A stretch of DNA of 64,000 nucleotides, taken from NCBI GenBank assembly GCA_010015745.1, contig ML978160.1, forward strand, positions 310,001 to 374,000. Reading direction: 5' to 3'. Below, one piece after another: positions 1 through 11,881 of this stretch. The stretch comes from Setomelanomma holmii (lineage: Eukaryota; Ascomycota; Dothideomycetes; Pleosporales; Phaeosphaeriaceae). Below the pieces are notes generated by a model, which did not search any database, had not been told where the DNA came from, and saw only the letters and a list, made by a program, of their open reading frames with translations. Both the position numbers and the translations under genes were made by a program. The stretch's first letter is position 1. Each line of letters opens with the position of its first letter.

Positions 1-1812
1 AGGCTGGCGGGTGGCCTGTGAAAATGATGGCGATGTCGACTTGCTTCGCGAGCGAGCGGGCTTGGGAGAGCATGTCGAGGTCATGCTCGGCGGCGGACAT
101 GAAGCCCATTCTGAAACCGGGGAGGCCGGCGAGAATGCCCCAGTCGCTACCGCCGGACGGGGGCTTGGAGTGGATTTGAATCTTGTATGACTTGCCTGCT
201 GTGAACGACACGGTAAACTCCTTCTCCGGATTGCCACCTAATAGAAAGCCCATAGGATCGGGAGAGTTGTCCTTTTGCTTATAGACTTGCTTACCGTTGA
301 TGGTAACAATCGTGGGGCCGATACCTGAGCATCCGAGATAATGGGACTCGCTCTCTGACGGGACAAATGTGGTGGTAAGCTTGACTTCCTTGTCCTTAGC
401 CTCATTGTCGAGAATGGGGCTGAACTCCGAGCTCTTGATGCCATGCGTTGTCTTTGTAGGCCGGTCCGTGTAGCCTAGGCGGAACTGTTCCATTGTCCAA
501 CCATGTTCACCCTCCAAGTCGGTGCAGTGGTGTGATAGCGGCGGTAGAAGACGATATGTGTGGACGCCTTTGGCGTATACGAACTCAACGTCGTCGCCAT
601 AAGCAGCCCTCAAGCCTTGTTCAGGCGTGATGCGATAGTGGGCATTGAGTGATGCACTACCGCCACCGTGTATCAGTGCCTCCTTTGCTAGGCCAAGGAG
701 ACCGATCTTCTTGCCCTTGACCTCCTCTTTCTTCAAAGGAAGTATGTTACCCTCATTCTTTAGCAATGTTATTCCTTGGCCCGCAACATCTCGAATGAGC
801 TTGCTGTGCGCCGGATCAACGATCGATCGCTCGGGCGGGATTTCGGGATTTTTAAATGCGCCGACCTTCTCAATGAGGTCCAGGACGTTTCTCGCTCGCT
901 CATTGATGGTCTGCTCAGTGACCTCGCCCTTCTTGACTGCCTCAATGACTGCCTCTGACGTGCGGAAACGTGTTGGACCAGGCATCTCCAGATCCAAGCC
1001 GGCATTCAAAGAGTCAGCGGTGGAGTTGGTGCCGCCCCAGTCACTCATCACCAAGCCTTTCCAGCCCCATTCGCTGCGAAGTACTTGCTTGAGAAGGAAG
1101 GTATTGGAGTCTGCGTGAGTACCATTGACCTTATTGTAGGCCGTCATGACACCCCAAGGGTTGGCTTCTTTGACTGAGATCTCGAACGGCTTCATGTAGA
1201 TCTCTCTCAGTGCGCGCTCGGAGATGATTTCGTCCACGCTCAGACGATCAGTCTCTTGCTCGTTCGCTGTGAAGTGCTTGATAGTGGCAGCGATGCCCTG
1301 ACTCTGGACCCCTTTGACGACATTGGCAGCCATCTTGCCCGCCAGCAGTGGATCTTCTGAGAAAGATTCAAAGTTGCGACCACCGAGAGGATGACGGTGG
1401 TTGCACATTGTTGGTGCAAGTCTGGCAGAAGTCAGCATGAGATTATCAATTACTCTGTTGTCACGTACAGCACTTTGGCGCTTTTCGTCTTTGTCTCCTC
1501 TGCCAGTGCATTTCCTATCCTCTGGGCGAAATCCGGATTCCATGACGCTGCTGAGCAGACTGCGGCAGGAAAGCACGCAGCTCGTGTGCCTCCAGAAAAG
1601 ACCTCGCCTCGAGCACCATTAGGTCCATCGCTTGTCTGAACTCGTCAACCGGGGCAGAACTTTGGTATGAATTGCTGGCTGCAGTATACCTTGACAGCAG
1701 GAACACCTTTGCCTGGTACAGGAACAGTTTCCCAAAAGTCCTTCCCAGCCAGCAGCGAGATCTTCTCCTCTAGCGTCAAAGACTGAAGAATAGTCTCGAC
1801 CTTCGCACTCAT
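1..1812 (-). CDS. GH3 beta-glucosidase with PA14 insert (3' part beyond left edge)
   Basis: Glycoside hydrolase family 3; it would release terminal beta-linked glucose from cello-oligosaccharides or glucosides. Exons read 1812-1690, 1635-1469 and 1421-1 (running off the window); the two introns have GTATAC and GTACGT donors and joining them restores the family sequence. The first ATG of the conserved N-terminus (MSAKVETIL) sets the start. The GH3 motifs HRHPLGGRNFESFSEDP and IKHFTANEQETDR are intact, and VMSDWGG carries the expected catalytic nucleophile at about Asp224. From about residue 400 a PA14-like beta domain is present, as in fungal bglI/bglJ-type enzymes. About 570 of an expected 830-850 residues are visible; the second GH3 domain and C-terminal fibronectin-like domain lie outside. 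No signal peptide is seen, which suggests an intracellular enzyme. Confidence 0.93.
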
Positions 1813-2607
1813 GCTGACAACTCAACGCGATATGAATGGTCAAGCGGGAATAAGAATCCGGAGAGAAGGCCACGCGTGTCCCAATCCAGCAATGTATCCA
1901 CGACAACACTTAAATGTCCAAAAAGCAGCAAGATGGGTATCATCAAATAATTCCACACCTACCTTTCCAGGGCCATCTAGATCATTATGTACCATCCCCA
2001 ATCATCCCGCCATCAGCCATCGCGCAACACCCAGACGGCTAATCTCGCCGCATATCCGGACGGTCTATCCATCCCCAAGGCATCGCGGCATCGTGGGGTC
2101 TCGTTGTGGAGAAAGCTCTGCTCCTACCATTGGCTCAAATCACGTACCACCCTAACGCGTGCACCACAATTGTGCCGGAGTTTTGCCAGGCGAGGTCGTG
2201 ATTCGCTACCCTGGTGCCGGTCCGAGAGCTGCTTCCGAGGTATTGCCTGATACGAGGGAAGCGTGGGTCGATTAGGGTGTCAGATGCGAGGTCGAGACGT
2301 GGTAGTGGTGGAGATGCAGAGGCGAGATTCCGCGTGATGAGAAGCTGGTGAGAAGTGTTACTGCTGTGGCTTTCGTGATGCCGGAGGTTGGTTGCGCTTG
2401 CGTCTGTGCTTCGGAAGACGTCCGAGGCTCAGCGGGACCCACGTGCTTGGCTTGTAGGACTTTGAACTTTACGTCACATCGGGAGCCATGTATTTTTTCT
2501 GTCTGTCTGAAAACATCTAGAATATCTCCATCCAGAAATGGTCTTTCTTAGACGTCGTTGTTGTCACTTCTAGTATATCTGGCTTTCGTTGTTCGTGTCC
2601 CTTCGAG
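1813..2607. promoter_or_regulatory. Divergent promoter region, GH3 / AIG1-like
   Basis: This 795-bp gap separates two genes read away from each other, so it must hold both promoters and 5' leaders. Only short chance ORFs are present. No clear TATA box or regulator site stands out. Confidence 0.5.
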
Positions 2608-3547
2608 ATGAGTGCTCCAATTGCAAAGTCGAGCCGGCGACATCCGCTACAACGTTTTGACTCTCCATCGAAAGGATTTTCTGGGGCTTTACATGTAGGT
2701 GCTGATAATTGAGAACATCTATTGGGGTGTCTGGTGCTGAGTTATCTTGATAGGTAGCTGGACTCATAAGCTTTTACCACTCCTTCAAATTGTATGTTCT
2801 CCAGTTCCGGGATAAAACACATCAATACTGACGTCACTTGCAGTCTGGCAGACAATCCAAATCAAATTGTTTGTCAAGCATATCAGAGAACATTAACAAG
2901 ATCCAAGCTCGCTGACTGCGACCAAGAACGAGTCTTTCGGATGGCATCTGCAATTCCTCACCATCCTCGGCATATCAATCAGCACAGCATGCTTCACCTC
3001 TGGCCTCCTAGCCGACATAACCAACCTCACGCCCTTCTTCACTATAAAGAACTACCTCGCCCTCGTCGCAGCCCCTATGGAAATCGTCATCTCCATCCTC
3101 TACTGGGGCCTCCGCGCCATCGACACTGGTCTCGTGATCCCTCCTGACCTGCCCCTACCCCCATTGATCTACGACATGACATTCCACCTCTTCCCCGCTG
3201 TCGTTCTCACCCTTGACGCAATCCTGCTCTCGCCGCCGTGGCCCTCGTCTCCAATGAATCCTAACGCCCCGCTGATATCGCTGGCGACGTCGACTGCGAT
3301 TGCGTTTTTGTACTGGTTCTGGATCGAAATTTGCTACTCGCGCAACGGGTTCTATCCGTACCCATTATTTGCGATGTTGACGACTTATCAGCGCATTGGG
3401 CTGTTTGCGGTTAGTGGCTCGATAATGTGGGTTGCAGGAGGGGCGCTGAGGGCGTTGTATGCCTATGTGAATGGGTACGAGATGGTAGAGGAATTGGAGA
3501 AGGCCCCGAGAGCGAAGAATATGGTGGATGGCAGAAAGTGGGAGTGA
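2608..3547 (+). CDS. FAR-17a/AIG1-like integral membrane protein
   Basis: A member of the FAR-17a/AIG1 family; animal members AIG1 and ADTRP are membrane threonine hydrolases acting on fatty-acid esters of hydroxy fatty acids. The fungal role is not established. Four exons were rebuilt: 2608-2694, 2754-2791, 2844-2868 and 2927-3547, giving 256 aa. Exons 1-3 are only 87, 38 and 25 nt, and the join yields the typical start HPLQRFDSPSKGFSGALH, then FYHSFKF, then a six-TM-type body (GWHLQFLTI, LYWGLRAID, IYDMTFHLFPA). The last motif contains the family His in a conserved helix, and WFWIEICYSRNGFYPYP follows. Intron phases agree across all three joins, which supports the model even though most of the N-terminus is not visible as one open frame. 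Expected in ER or plasma membrane. Confidence 0.85.
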
Positions 3548-4196
3548 GCTCGTAGTCGAGAGCCGTGACATGCTCTGTACGACCTTCCGAAGATCGAATA
3601 CGACAGGAAAGCGCCCTTGATCGTGACTACCACATGTCGACTTGAGACTGTCACAGGTCGAACATCAACACACGATCTTACCATCTCAGCCAACATACTC
3701 GCGTCGTTATACCCTGGATAAATATATACACACATGTCTCAAGAAGGATAAAAACACATCTGCCGATATCCCTGTATTGAAAATCTGAAGAAGAAGAAGC
3801 GCGATACTGTACATGCCCACCAGTGTGCACCAGCAATGCATGCCCGCGAAGGAACTGACAGCGTTGTGCTGCATAGGAATGGCGGACATGCGTATGTACC
3901 TGTGCATCAATTCCCAGCACTCACTTCTCACAGTCGTAATGCATGATATGTTGTGTTGAATGTCGTTAGTGGTAAAAGGTGTCGCATAACATCATCGTAA
4001 ATAGGTAAGGGAAAACGTCGCTGGTGGAACGTTGTCGCTCTTGCAAAGGCTGAACCAAAAAAAACGAAGCGAAGGACGATCAGTCGGGTAATCGTGGCGG
4101 CACAAGTGCGTCGCGTAAAAGGGTTTGATTGCGAGAACCAAAGGTAAGCTGATCAGTCATGAAGATGGTCGGCTAGTAGCGATGCGCTGCATGCTT
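3548..4196. other. Convergent 3' intergenic region
   Basis: Between the stops of two converging genes. It should hold both 3' UTRs. I see no coding potential or structured element. Confidence 0.5.
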
Positions 4197-5709
4197 CTAG
4201 CTCGTAGATGGTGAGGGTGGAGCAGTGATGGTGCGCTGATCATCTTCGTCCTGGTGTTGCTGCTGGTACACATTATGTCCATTGTAGAATTGGTCGTTGT
4301 ACTGGAAGCCTCGCTGGTCATGTCCCAGACCGTAAGCAAAGGCGTTCTGATGGTAGCCCGCGCCTTGGTAGCTGTGATAGTTACCAAAGCCTTGCGCATG
4401 GAAAGGTGGTAAGAGGTTCTCCTTGTTATCGTACTGAAAGCCGTCATTGGGTGGCTTGTATGACGCAAATGCTGGCGCAGGGGATGGCGAGGGCTGTCGA
4501 GTATATGCAGATGTGAGATAGCTCATGCCAGCTGGTTGGCTAAAGGTCACCTCATCCTCATCGTCATCTTGGTAGACAGTGAAGCCTCCTCGCTTGCGCT
4601 TCGGCGCTCTATCGCTGGTGTCGTAGTCGAAGATCGAGCGGCCTCTTTCCTCGTATTGGGCGCGAGAGGCGAAGGGAAACATAGAGCGCGTGGCTTGTCG
4701 AGGGCGGCGCGCATTTGGATCCATGCGAGTGAGGGCAGGTCGCGTCCTCGCTGGTTGTGGGCTCTCGGCCTTGATCTCAATCTCCTCTTCGTCGTCGTAC
4801 TCTGAGTTGGAGATGCGGCGCTGGCGCTTGAAGGATCCTCGCGGAGTGAAGATGAGCTCCATAGCCTCGACCTCTTGCGAATTGAGCTCCAGCTGCTCGA
4901 CAACGGAGCTGTCCTTCTTCTGGTTGCGCTTACGGCGCATCTCCGGCGTGGCAGAGTCAAAGATATCCATGCCTGGCCAATATACGCCCTTGAGCTTGGT
5001 TGACTCAGAGACGGCCATTGGATCTTCCGCCTGCTCGGCGGCGTCTTCTTCGATGGCACATGAGTCCATAGCAGTATACCGGTATCGCCGCCTCTCACTC
5101 AGATCTGAGTACTCGCTAGACGTCTCGTAGTCCGGGTTGGTATAGCTCCTTGAGCTAGCACGTGAGTCGGTGGCCCAGTATTGCATGTGAGGTGCAAAAT
5201 TGCGGTGGCGAAGGACCGGACCGGGCCGGGGTGTCGGCGTGGGTGTGTCCATAGGCTCGAGCTTGATCACTTGCTGATCGGTCAGACGAGGATCGAGCAG
5301 GTTACCGACTGCAGTGCGGTGCGCGGCCCGTGGTATGGGGGCTTCGAGCCGAGGAGTGGGCGTAGGAGCAGGACGCACTGCAGCAAGGCGACGGTTAGCC
5401 ATGCTCTCAACTTTGCAGCGAGGCAAACGGAATAAGCGGCATACCATTCGTCCTCGCCCGCGTTCGGCGTTTGTCTTTCTGGTTCATTCGCTCCGACATG
5501 AGCTCCTCGACGCTCCACTCGGCATACCATCTGTCGTATGCCTCGATGATTCGGCGCGATGCTTCTTCACTGGTCGAGCGAACCTTGACCTTGTAGTAGT
5601 TGGACAGGTGGCCCTTGCTGGCGATGTGCGTGAGTAAGTGCGAGACATCGCTAAAGTTGGGTCGCTTGGGACAAATGTTGCAGTGCAAAGGGATGCTGTT
5701 GGACGCCAT
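4197..5709 (-). CDS. C2H2-like zinc-finger protein, conserved in filamentous fungi
   Basis: Two exons (5709-5445 and 5377-4197) give 481 aa. Near the N-terminus LHCNICPKRPNFSDVSHLL holds a CX2C pair followed at the usual spacing by His residues (HLLTH, then GHL), a C2H2-like finger. This region, including the YDRWY stretch, resembles an uncharacterised family I remember from other ascomycetes. The rest is low complexity: Pro/Thr-rich, then acidic and basic patches (DDEEEIEIK, KRKRGG), ending in a Gln/Tyr/Asn-rich tail. Composition and basic clusters suggest a nuclear protein; the function is unknown. The start at 5709 is chosen because conservation begins at MASNSIPLHC; an in-frame ATG at 5751 would add 14 residues. 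The intron has a GTATGC donor, a GCTAACC branch site and a CTGCAG acceptor. Confidence 0.8.
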
Positions 5710-6315
5710 TGCAGGCCGGCGTGGCAAGGAGCGTGAGCGGACAGAGGGCACAAAGTGAAAGCACTGTCCTTGGGATGCAATGGTGAAGCAAAGAGCGGTG
5801 CGAAAGGAGCGGATGAACAGTGAAGAAGGCGAAGAGGTGCGCGGACGGGCAGCCCGAAGATAAGAGAGATGATGCGCTGGTCACTTCCGCTGCTTCATAG
5901 CTCTTGACTGGAAGCAGTCAAGATGAAAGAGAGGAGGAAAGCAGAACTCCCTTGATGAGAGGAGAGGAAAGAAGCTTGTCTCCGAGTGCAGGAGGAAATG
6001 TTGGTGAGCAGGTTTCGCCAGGCAGCCCACGTGGAAGAAGCTCGGCTTCACGAAACAGGCAGGCACCGTCATTTTTCTCTGGCTTTGTATCTCCGGTCTC
6101 ATTGAAGGAGAGGGGAGTTATTAGATAGCGAGAGGGGCATTGTGAAGTCGGGAGATGATGCAGGACGCAGCGAAGCATGGTCGCTCTACAGATGAAGGTG
6201 ACGCTGAGGGACGGGCATTTGACAACAATGCAGCACTCGCAACAAGGACGACGACAAGAGACTTGCCTAAGCAATGTGCACTATGAGACTTGATTCAAGT
6301 GTTACTTCTTAGAAG
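5710..6315. other. Intergenic; promoter side of the C2H2-like gene, 3' side of BET2
   Basis: This 606-bp gap lies between two minus-strand genes. It holds only short Ser/Leu-rich chance ORFs. No element is recognised. Confidence 0.45.
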
Positions 6316-7531
6316 TTACTTTCCCAGACATCTGCGAGTGACAGAACGGGGCATGCAGCTGGAGGAGGATTAGCAGAGTCATTGTCGAAAGACAGATATC
6401 ACGCACTACGCAGGGTCTACCTCTTCCAAGCCAGGATGCTTCAACAAACTCAGCCCAGCAATGCCGAAACAGGTGTGAAAGACGTCTACCATGTCGCCAG
6501 GTCGGTCGGCAAGACCACCAAGCTCAGGATCCTGAAGTTATCAGTATGTAAAGCGCGCATACTTTGAAGGCTGCATACCTGACATTGTAGGATGAACTTG
6601 GTCAACTTCTCGCTATCGATCCAGTGCAACTTGTCGAGCATGGCCATGCTACTCATCACCCACCAACTGTAGCATACATCCTCCTTCTTCTCAGGTCTGC
6701 CATTCAGCCCTCCGTTTTTGAGTTGTCGTTCGCTTAGCCAGGCGCCCAGCTTCTCTGCATCGACCAGGTCAAGCCTCCCCGCAATGGTCAGTGCCCCAAC
6801 ACACGTAAACACCTGACCAGAATGCGTCTCTGCGCCAGGACTCGTGCCATATCCGCCGTCGAAGTTCTTGCAGGAGTGGACATGCTGCACCGCTTTCTCG
6901 ACGTTCACAAGATGCAAGAGGCCCATTAGAGATAGAGCATTTAGTGCGCCGTATAAAAAGCGGGTGTCTCGCTCTCCCCACTCATCACCTGCAAAGGTGC
7001 CTGTATCGGGGTCTTGCAAATCTGCGATGACTATATTTCATGAGCACTGCGGATCAAGGATGCGGGTTAAACGCACACTGTCCGATCTTCAATCGGCCAT
7101 CTTTTACGCGCTGATCGAGCTCGCCAAATGCATCGAGAGTGGCTAGTATCTGCACACCACTAACGGTGTATAGCATGTGAGCATCGTGTCCAGGGGCCGC
7201 GCCGAAGCCGCCGCTCTCATGCAGGCACGAGAAGACGAACTCGAGGACTTCTCCGCGCGGCAGAGCATCGGGACGGCCCAGCAGATGCAGCGCAGTCAGT
7301 CCCCAGTAGAGGCCGTTGAGGCGCAGATGCTCGGTGAGCCAGTACTCGAGCCTGTCTTTGTGCTGCAGCGGGTCAGCGCGGGATTCTGATGCTCGCTGCC
7401 TGCACGGCTCTTTCGAAGGTACGCACGGTGTCGAGGCTCTGGATATAGGAAACGTGCTTGTCAACGAAAAGCTGCAGCTCATCGGGCAAATTAGCCATGC
7501 CCGCGCGGCCTGGCCCTGAGACAAGAGACAT
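6316..7531 (-). CDS. BET2: Rab geranylgeranyltransferase (GGTase II) beta subunit
   Basis: Catalytic beta subunit of GGTase II, which with the alpha subunit Bet4 and the Rab escort protein attaches geranylgeranyl to C-terminal cysteines of Rab/Ypt GTPases in the cytosol. Five exons were rebuilt: 7531-7427, 7362-7077, 7030-6579, 6531-6407 and 6358-6316, giving 336 aa, the usual length. The prenyltransferase repeats are complete, and the zinc ligands are visible as Asp248 and Cys250 (KKEDVCYSWW) and His300 (DVFHTCFGIAGL). The last intron (6406-6359) is easy to miss: reading through gives a stop after DPA, whereas splicing restores the conserved tail YCMPRSVTRRCLGK. Start at MSLVSGPG, typical of the family. 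RAM2, a subunit of related prenyltransferases, lies 28 kb away. Confidence 0.95.
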
Positions 7532-9029
7532 GTTCGTGGTCAGGTGTTGGGTATTGGAAAGACGTAGCGCCCGATAGAGCGCTGGAGACGTGCATTGATG
7601 TCTGGGTTTAGCGCGGACCAGGGTGCAGCCTGACGCAACGAGGTGAAACGATCTTCGTGGGCCTTGGCGCACTGAGACTCTGCCATCCTGAAGCCCTGCT
7701 GCGACAGCCCAAGCAGCGGGCGCATCGTCTGAAGAGAGGGTCCAAACATAGCTCACCTTCACCGCCAGTGTCAGGCCTCGTGACTCTGCTTCACCCTCAC
7801 CAAACTCGAGGTGACCGCTGAAGCAGCGTTTGGCTGTCGGAGCTCGCTGCGAGTTTTGGTAGCGTCGCGTTCCTGGGCCCGAGCGCCCTCCCACTCTGCA
7901 GCCTATCAAGGCGTAGTTGCCGCCCGCCGTCGCTCCTGCCCTTTTCTGAGTACAGTCGCAGCATGCGCTGAATGCTGAACTCCACCTTTTGGCCCTTCTT
8001 GCGCTCTCGACTCGCCAGCAGCACACCAACCCAGCAGCAGCACCACACGCCTTGACTTTTTGTTTCGTTGCTTGCTTCCGGTACCCGAGTACCAACACGA
8101 GGCGTAGTCAGGAACGCACTCGTTGCACACCAAAATAGCTTCGCTTCCTCCCACAGTCGGTCTATTGACTATTGACTACCGATTTGGCCTGCGCCGGCTC
8201 CGAACGCCCACTCTCCACAGTGACCGCGCGCCGAGCTGTGTCTTTGTGCCTCTGAGCCTCTCCGCGTACAGGCGGCAGACCCCTTGAGGATCTGCGTGTG
8301 GGTATGTATGCTCGAGGACTCCGCTCCTCCCTCTTTGTTCCAGTGTGGCCCGCTCCAATGTTGTACAACATCTCGCCTATGGCCCACCCCTTTCACGTTC
8401 CGCAATCATTGCTGACTGTATCCCAGACCCTCGCTTCAAATCTGTCCGTCTTTGACCCCGATCCTCGACCTTCAAGTTGGAACGGTAGCCAGGGAGACGA
8501 CGGGCGTATTCTGAGGGCAGTTGCGGGTTGCACGCGCTTGGTACCGTCTCACCGGGCTCCTGCATAGACAGCCTGCCCTGCCAAACGCCGTCTTCAGACT
8601 CGAATCCTTGACGCAGACGTATCGGTGAGAGCCTGCAGACAGTGCTGGCTGGGGAACACAACCACCTCACCAGGGCTTCTTCGGTTCGTACCACCTCCCT
8701 CGCACTCTAATACCCGCATGTTGGGACGAGCTTCTCCATGGCACAAATTCGCTGACAGCCATGGGCAGACACATCCACCGCAAACTTACCCTTGATCGCT
8801 CGACCGCAGTAGCCTCGACCCATGCGCCCAACTCGCTGAAACCGCAACCCCTTCCTCCACACGCGCCGCATCGGCTCTTCGAGCACGCACTCACCAGCCC
8901 CGATATCGAGGCCATCTTACGAAACACACTCCACGAGGTAGTTGGCTCGCTTTTGGAAGCATCAACTTAGCAGAGCTTGTGCTAAGCCATTGTTAGTCTT
9001 GGGCTCCACCGCGGAAGCAGCTACGCAAG
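7532..9029. promoter_or_regulatory. Long divergent promoter / 5' leader region, BET2 and RhoGAP
   Basis: A 1.5-kb gap between divergent starts. Several overlapping ORFs occur on both strands, but none has recognisable domains. Pyrimidine-rich runs around 8320-8460 fit fungal core promoters. A long 5' UTR, perhaps with an intron, upstream of the RhoGAP gene is plausible but not demonstrated. Confidence 0.4.
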
Positions 9030-11244
9030 ATGCCGAAGTCGTCGGCGTTGTCGCTGGCCATGAGGGGCGGCAAGGTGCAGAAAGACAACGGAAATGCTCC
9101 CCTGAGCCCCAGAAGTCCCAGGTCGCCCGGCTTCAATGATGGCTTCGCATCGCCAAACGCACCGTTTGCTCAGCCTCTCGAATCGCCCGCGTCACCAAAA
9201 CCGCGCAAAGATTCCAAGAACATATTTTCAAACTTCTCGGCGACCCGCTCATCGTCGCGCATTGTCAACCAGGAAAACTCCATTCGCCAAGTCCCCGAGC
9301 AGCAACCCTCTCCAGTCTACTCAAACGGACGCGGCGGCACATCAACGCCGGAGCTCAGCAGGCCAGTACAAACTCCGAACTCTGACGGTAGGTTCCGCGC
9401 TGCAGATGCGCGGGAAGTTGTGCTAAATTGCTCCAGATACTCGCTCGGAAATTGTACGATTAGACCAACGAACAGGATCTGGCATGTCGAACGAGCCGTC
9501 CGAGCGCAACGACACCTCAAAGCGCGATATTGTGAAGCCGAAGAAGACGGGCATGCTGGGTAGAACAAGGTCAATAAAGGGCGATGATGGTCCCGGAAAC
9601 CGCACGAAGCTCAACAAAGCTCCTCCTCCCCAACTTTCGCCTGATATCGCAGGCACATGGACAATGAACGGTGACGGTACATCTTTGAAGACAGCTCCAT
9701 TGGAGAAAGGTCAGTCATGGCGATCACTTGTTGGCCAAGGCAAGATGCGCACACACTCAGCGGATAGGCACGACAGCAACCACCGCAATGAGGACCATGC
9801 GCCAGGGCGAGACAGGGTGGAACAAGGTTCACTCGCGTCAAGCTCTTATAACGAGAGCAGAGGTACCAATTTAATGTCTAGTCTTGGCTCAGGTGCACGA
9901 AAAGTACACGACAAGATGGATTCAGCGCGGAAGGGCATTTTCGGCAAACTTGGACGCAGCTCCAGCAACCACGAAACCCCAACTCTGGTCACAAACGAGC
10001 CCTACATCTGCAAAGTCATCCACAAGCCTCTCATCGAGCAGACGAGGTTGACCAGAATATCGTCACGCTTGGAGCAATCAAGAGACAAGACCGAGTTCTG
10101 GATGCCTGCACTCCCATGGCGATGCATAGAGTAAGTCGCGTCTATCATGGCAGACAAGAGAGGACCGCTAACAATCTTGCAGTTACTTGAACATGAGAGG
10201 CTGTGAGGAAGAAGGACTCTATCGTGTTCCCGGCTCTGCCGCACAAGTCCGATACTACGAGCGAAAATTCGATACTGGTAAGTCTCATGGACCCTTCACA
10301 CAAGACTTCGCTGACACCAAATAGATGGCGACATCGATCTCATCAGCGACCCGAATCTCAACGATCCCAACGTCATTGGTTCCCTCTTCAAGAGTTGGTT
10401 GCGCACACTACCGGACGAGATCTTTCCCAAGGAGATCCAGGCACGCATCCAGCGCGAATGCCAAGGCGCAAAAGCTACGCCCCAGCTTCTCAAAGACGAG
10501 CTCTCCAAGCTGCCGCCATTCAACTACTACCTACTCTTCGCGATCACTTGCCACATCAGTCTGCTGCACTCCTGTTCCGAGTTCAACAAGATGAACTATA
10601 ACAACCTGTGTATTTGCTTCCAGCCAGCCATCAAGATCGACGCTTTCTGTTTCCAGTTTCTCATTTTGGACTGGCGAAACTGCTGGCAGGGTTGTTGGAC
10701 AGAGAAGGACTATTTGGCTGATGAGATGGCCTGCCTGCAATCTTTGGAAGTGCAGGCTCAGCCGCCGCCGCCGCCGCCACCTGCTGGTAACGGACAGCCG
10801 CATGCAGTGGGCAAATCCACACCTTCACGACCATCACCTCAAGTTGGCCATTCCTCCAAAGCAACCTCAGCCCGAAGTGCATCCGTCGATAGGACCAAGC
10901 CTTCTGCTCGGGATGTCTCTTCTGACAGGAACGGCCACCGTGGGTCGCCCGGTGTTACGTTCGTGGTCTCGGAATCCCCAAATGAGCTGGCGCAACGATC
11001 ACGGCATCTCGACCGCGACTCATCAACCGAGCGTACTATCTCATCATCTGACAGCAGAGAAGGCTACAATGCTCGGGCAACGCCTAAGCGAGCGCCACAG
11101 TCTGTGAGTACTGAGGTTTCGAACGACGCAGACGACGCCGCAACGCCAACTCAAGCAACGCTGCACAATCGCGGTCCGTCCGATACGCAGTTCCGTCTTG
11201 ATCTGAGCAACCCGCCCAGCTCTCCATTCAACATCAAATTTTGA
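9030..11244 (+). CDS. Rho GTPase-activating protein (single RhoGAP domain)
   Basis: Four exons (9030-9387, 9437-10130, 10183-10277, 10325-11244) encode 688 aa. The first 330 residues are Ser/Pro-rich and probably disordered. A RhoGAP domain follows at about residues 330-530: the arginine finger lies in EEEGLYRVPGS (Arg365, exon 3), and the rest of the fold is seen in GSLFKSWLRTLPDE and NYNNLCICFQPAIKIDAF. It would speed GTP hydrolysis on Rho/Cdc42-type GTPases in polarity, cytoskeleton or wall control. No PH, LIM, SH2 or BAR domain is evident, so the specific yeast counterpart is unclear. A run of seven prolines follows the domain, then a Ser-rich tail. All exon junctions preserve frame. Confidence 0.9.
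10762..10779 (+). repeat. CCG trinucleotide run (polyproline)
   Basis: A perfect run of about six CCG units inside the RhoGAP gene, encoding most of a seven-proline stretch just after the catalytic domain. Such runs vary in length between strains and could bind SH3 or WW proteins. Confidence 0.85.
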
Positions 11245-11881
11245 TGACCATACTTCGGCACCTATTCTTCCTATTCAGCATGCAGGGCTGCCACGAGCAT
11301 CACGATACCCACTCATGAGCTTACTTGGGCTCTGTGGCAGCAGGATCACACTTTCTTATTCCAGTAACCAGCGGTGGAGTTTTCGTATTGCGCATTCATA
11401 AGCCCTGGGCATTGATTGCATGGGGGCGTTTTTTCATCGTTTGACATTCGACGACTGGATGGATTGAATGGGCGAGGATGATTGCATTTGAGCGCGTAGG
11501 ATAAAGCGAGAAAGAGAACTTGTACGATATGAGCATTGATGCGACGCGCCTTAGTCTAGGCGGCCTGCGAGATGAGTCATGTGTTTTTGGCTTAGTTACC
11601 CTAATGAAGTGATCCGCATGGAATCATTGGTTGCCTCGCTGCACGACTTTGGCCACTTCTTCAATATGACATGACATGCTCATTCTAACCTCTACCACAG
11701 CCACACACCTTGAACGACTTGGTGTTGGACCAGTCCATTTGATTGACCTTTATTTAACCAGATTCCACACCACAGTACACTTCGATCTTAGCGGAAAAGT
11801 CCTCGTTTGAGATAGAGTCGCACCACCTCAAATTATTCAACCTGCGTGATAGGACTCATATCCTCCAACGCTTCAACAACG
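11245..11881. other. Intergenic between co-directional RhoGAP and RapZ-C genes
   Basis: 637 bp: 3' UTR of RhoGAP and promoter of the next gene. I see nothing else. Confidence 0.45.

Noticed and set aside
7373..8098. 241-codon minus-strand ORF upstream of BET2
   Set aside because: Only its last 50 codons are meaningful (BET2 exon 1 and read-through of intron 1); the upstream part has no ATG-led conserved sequence.
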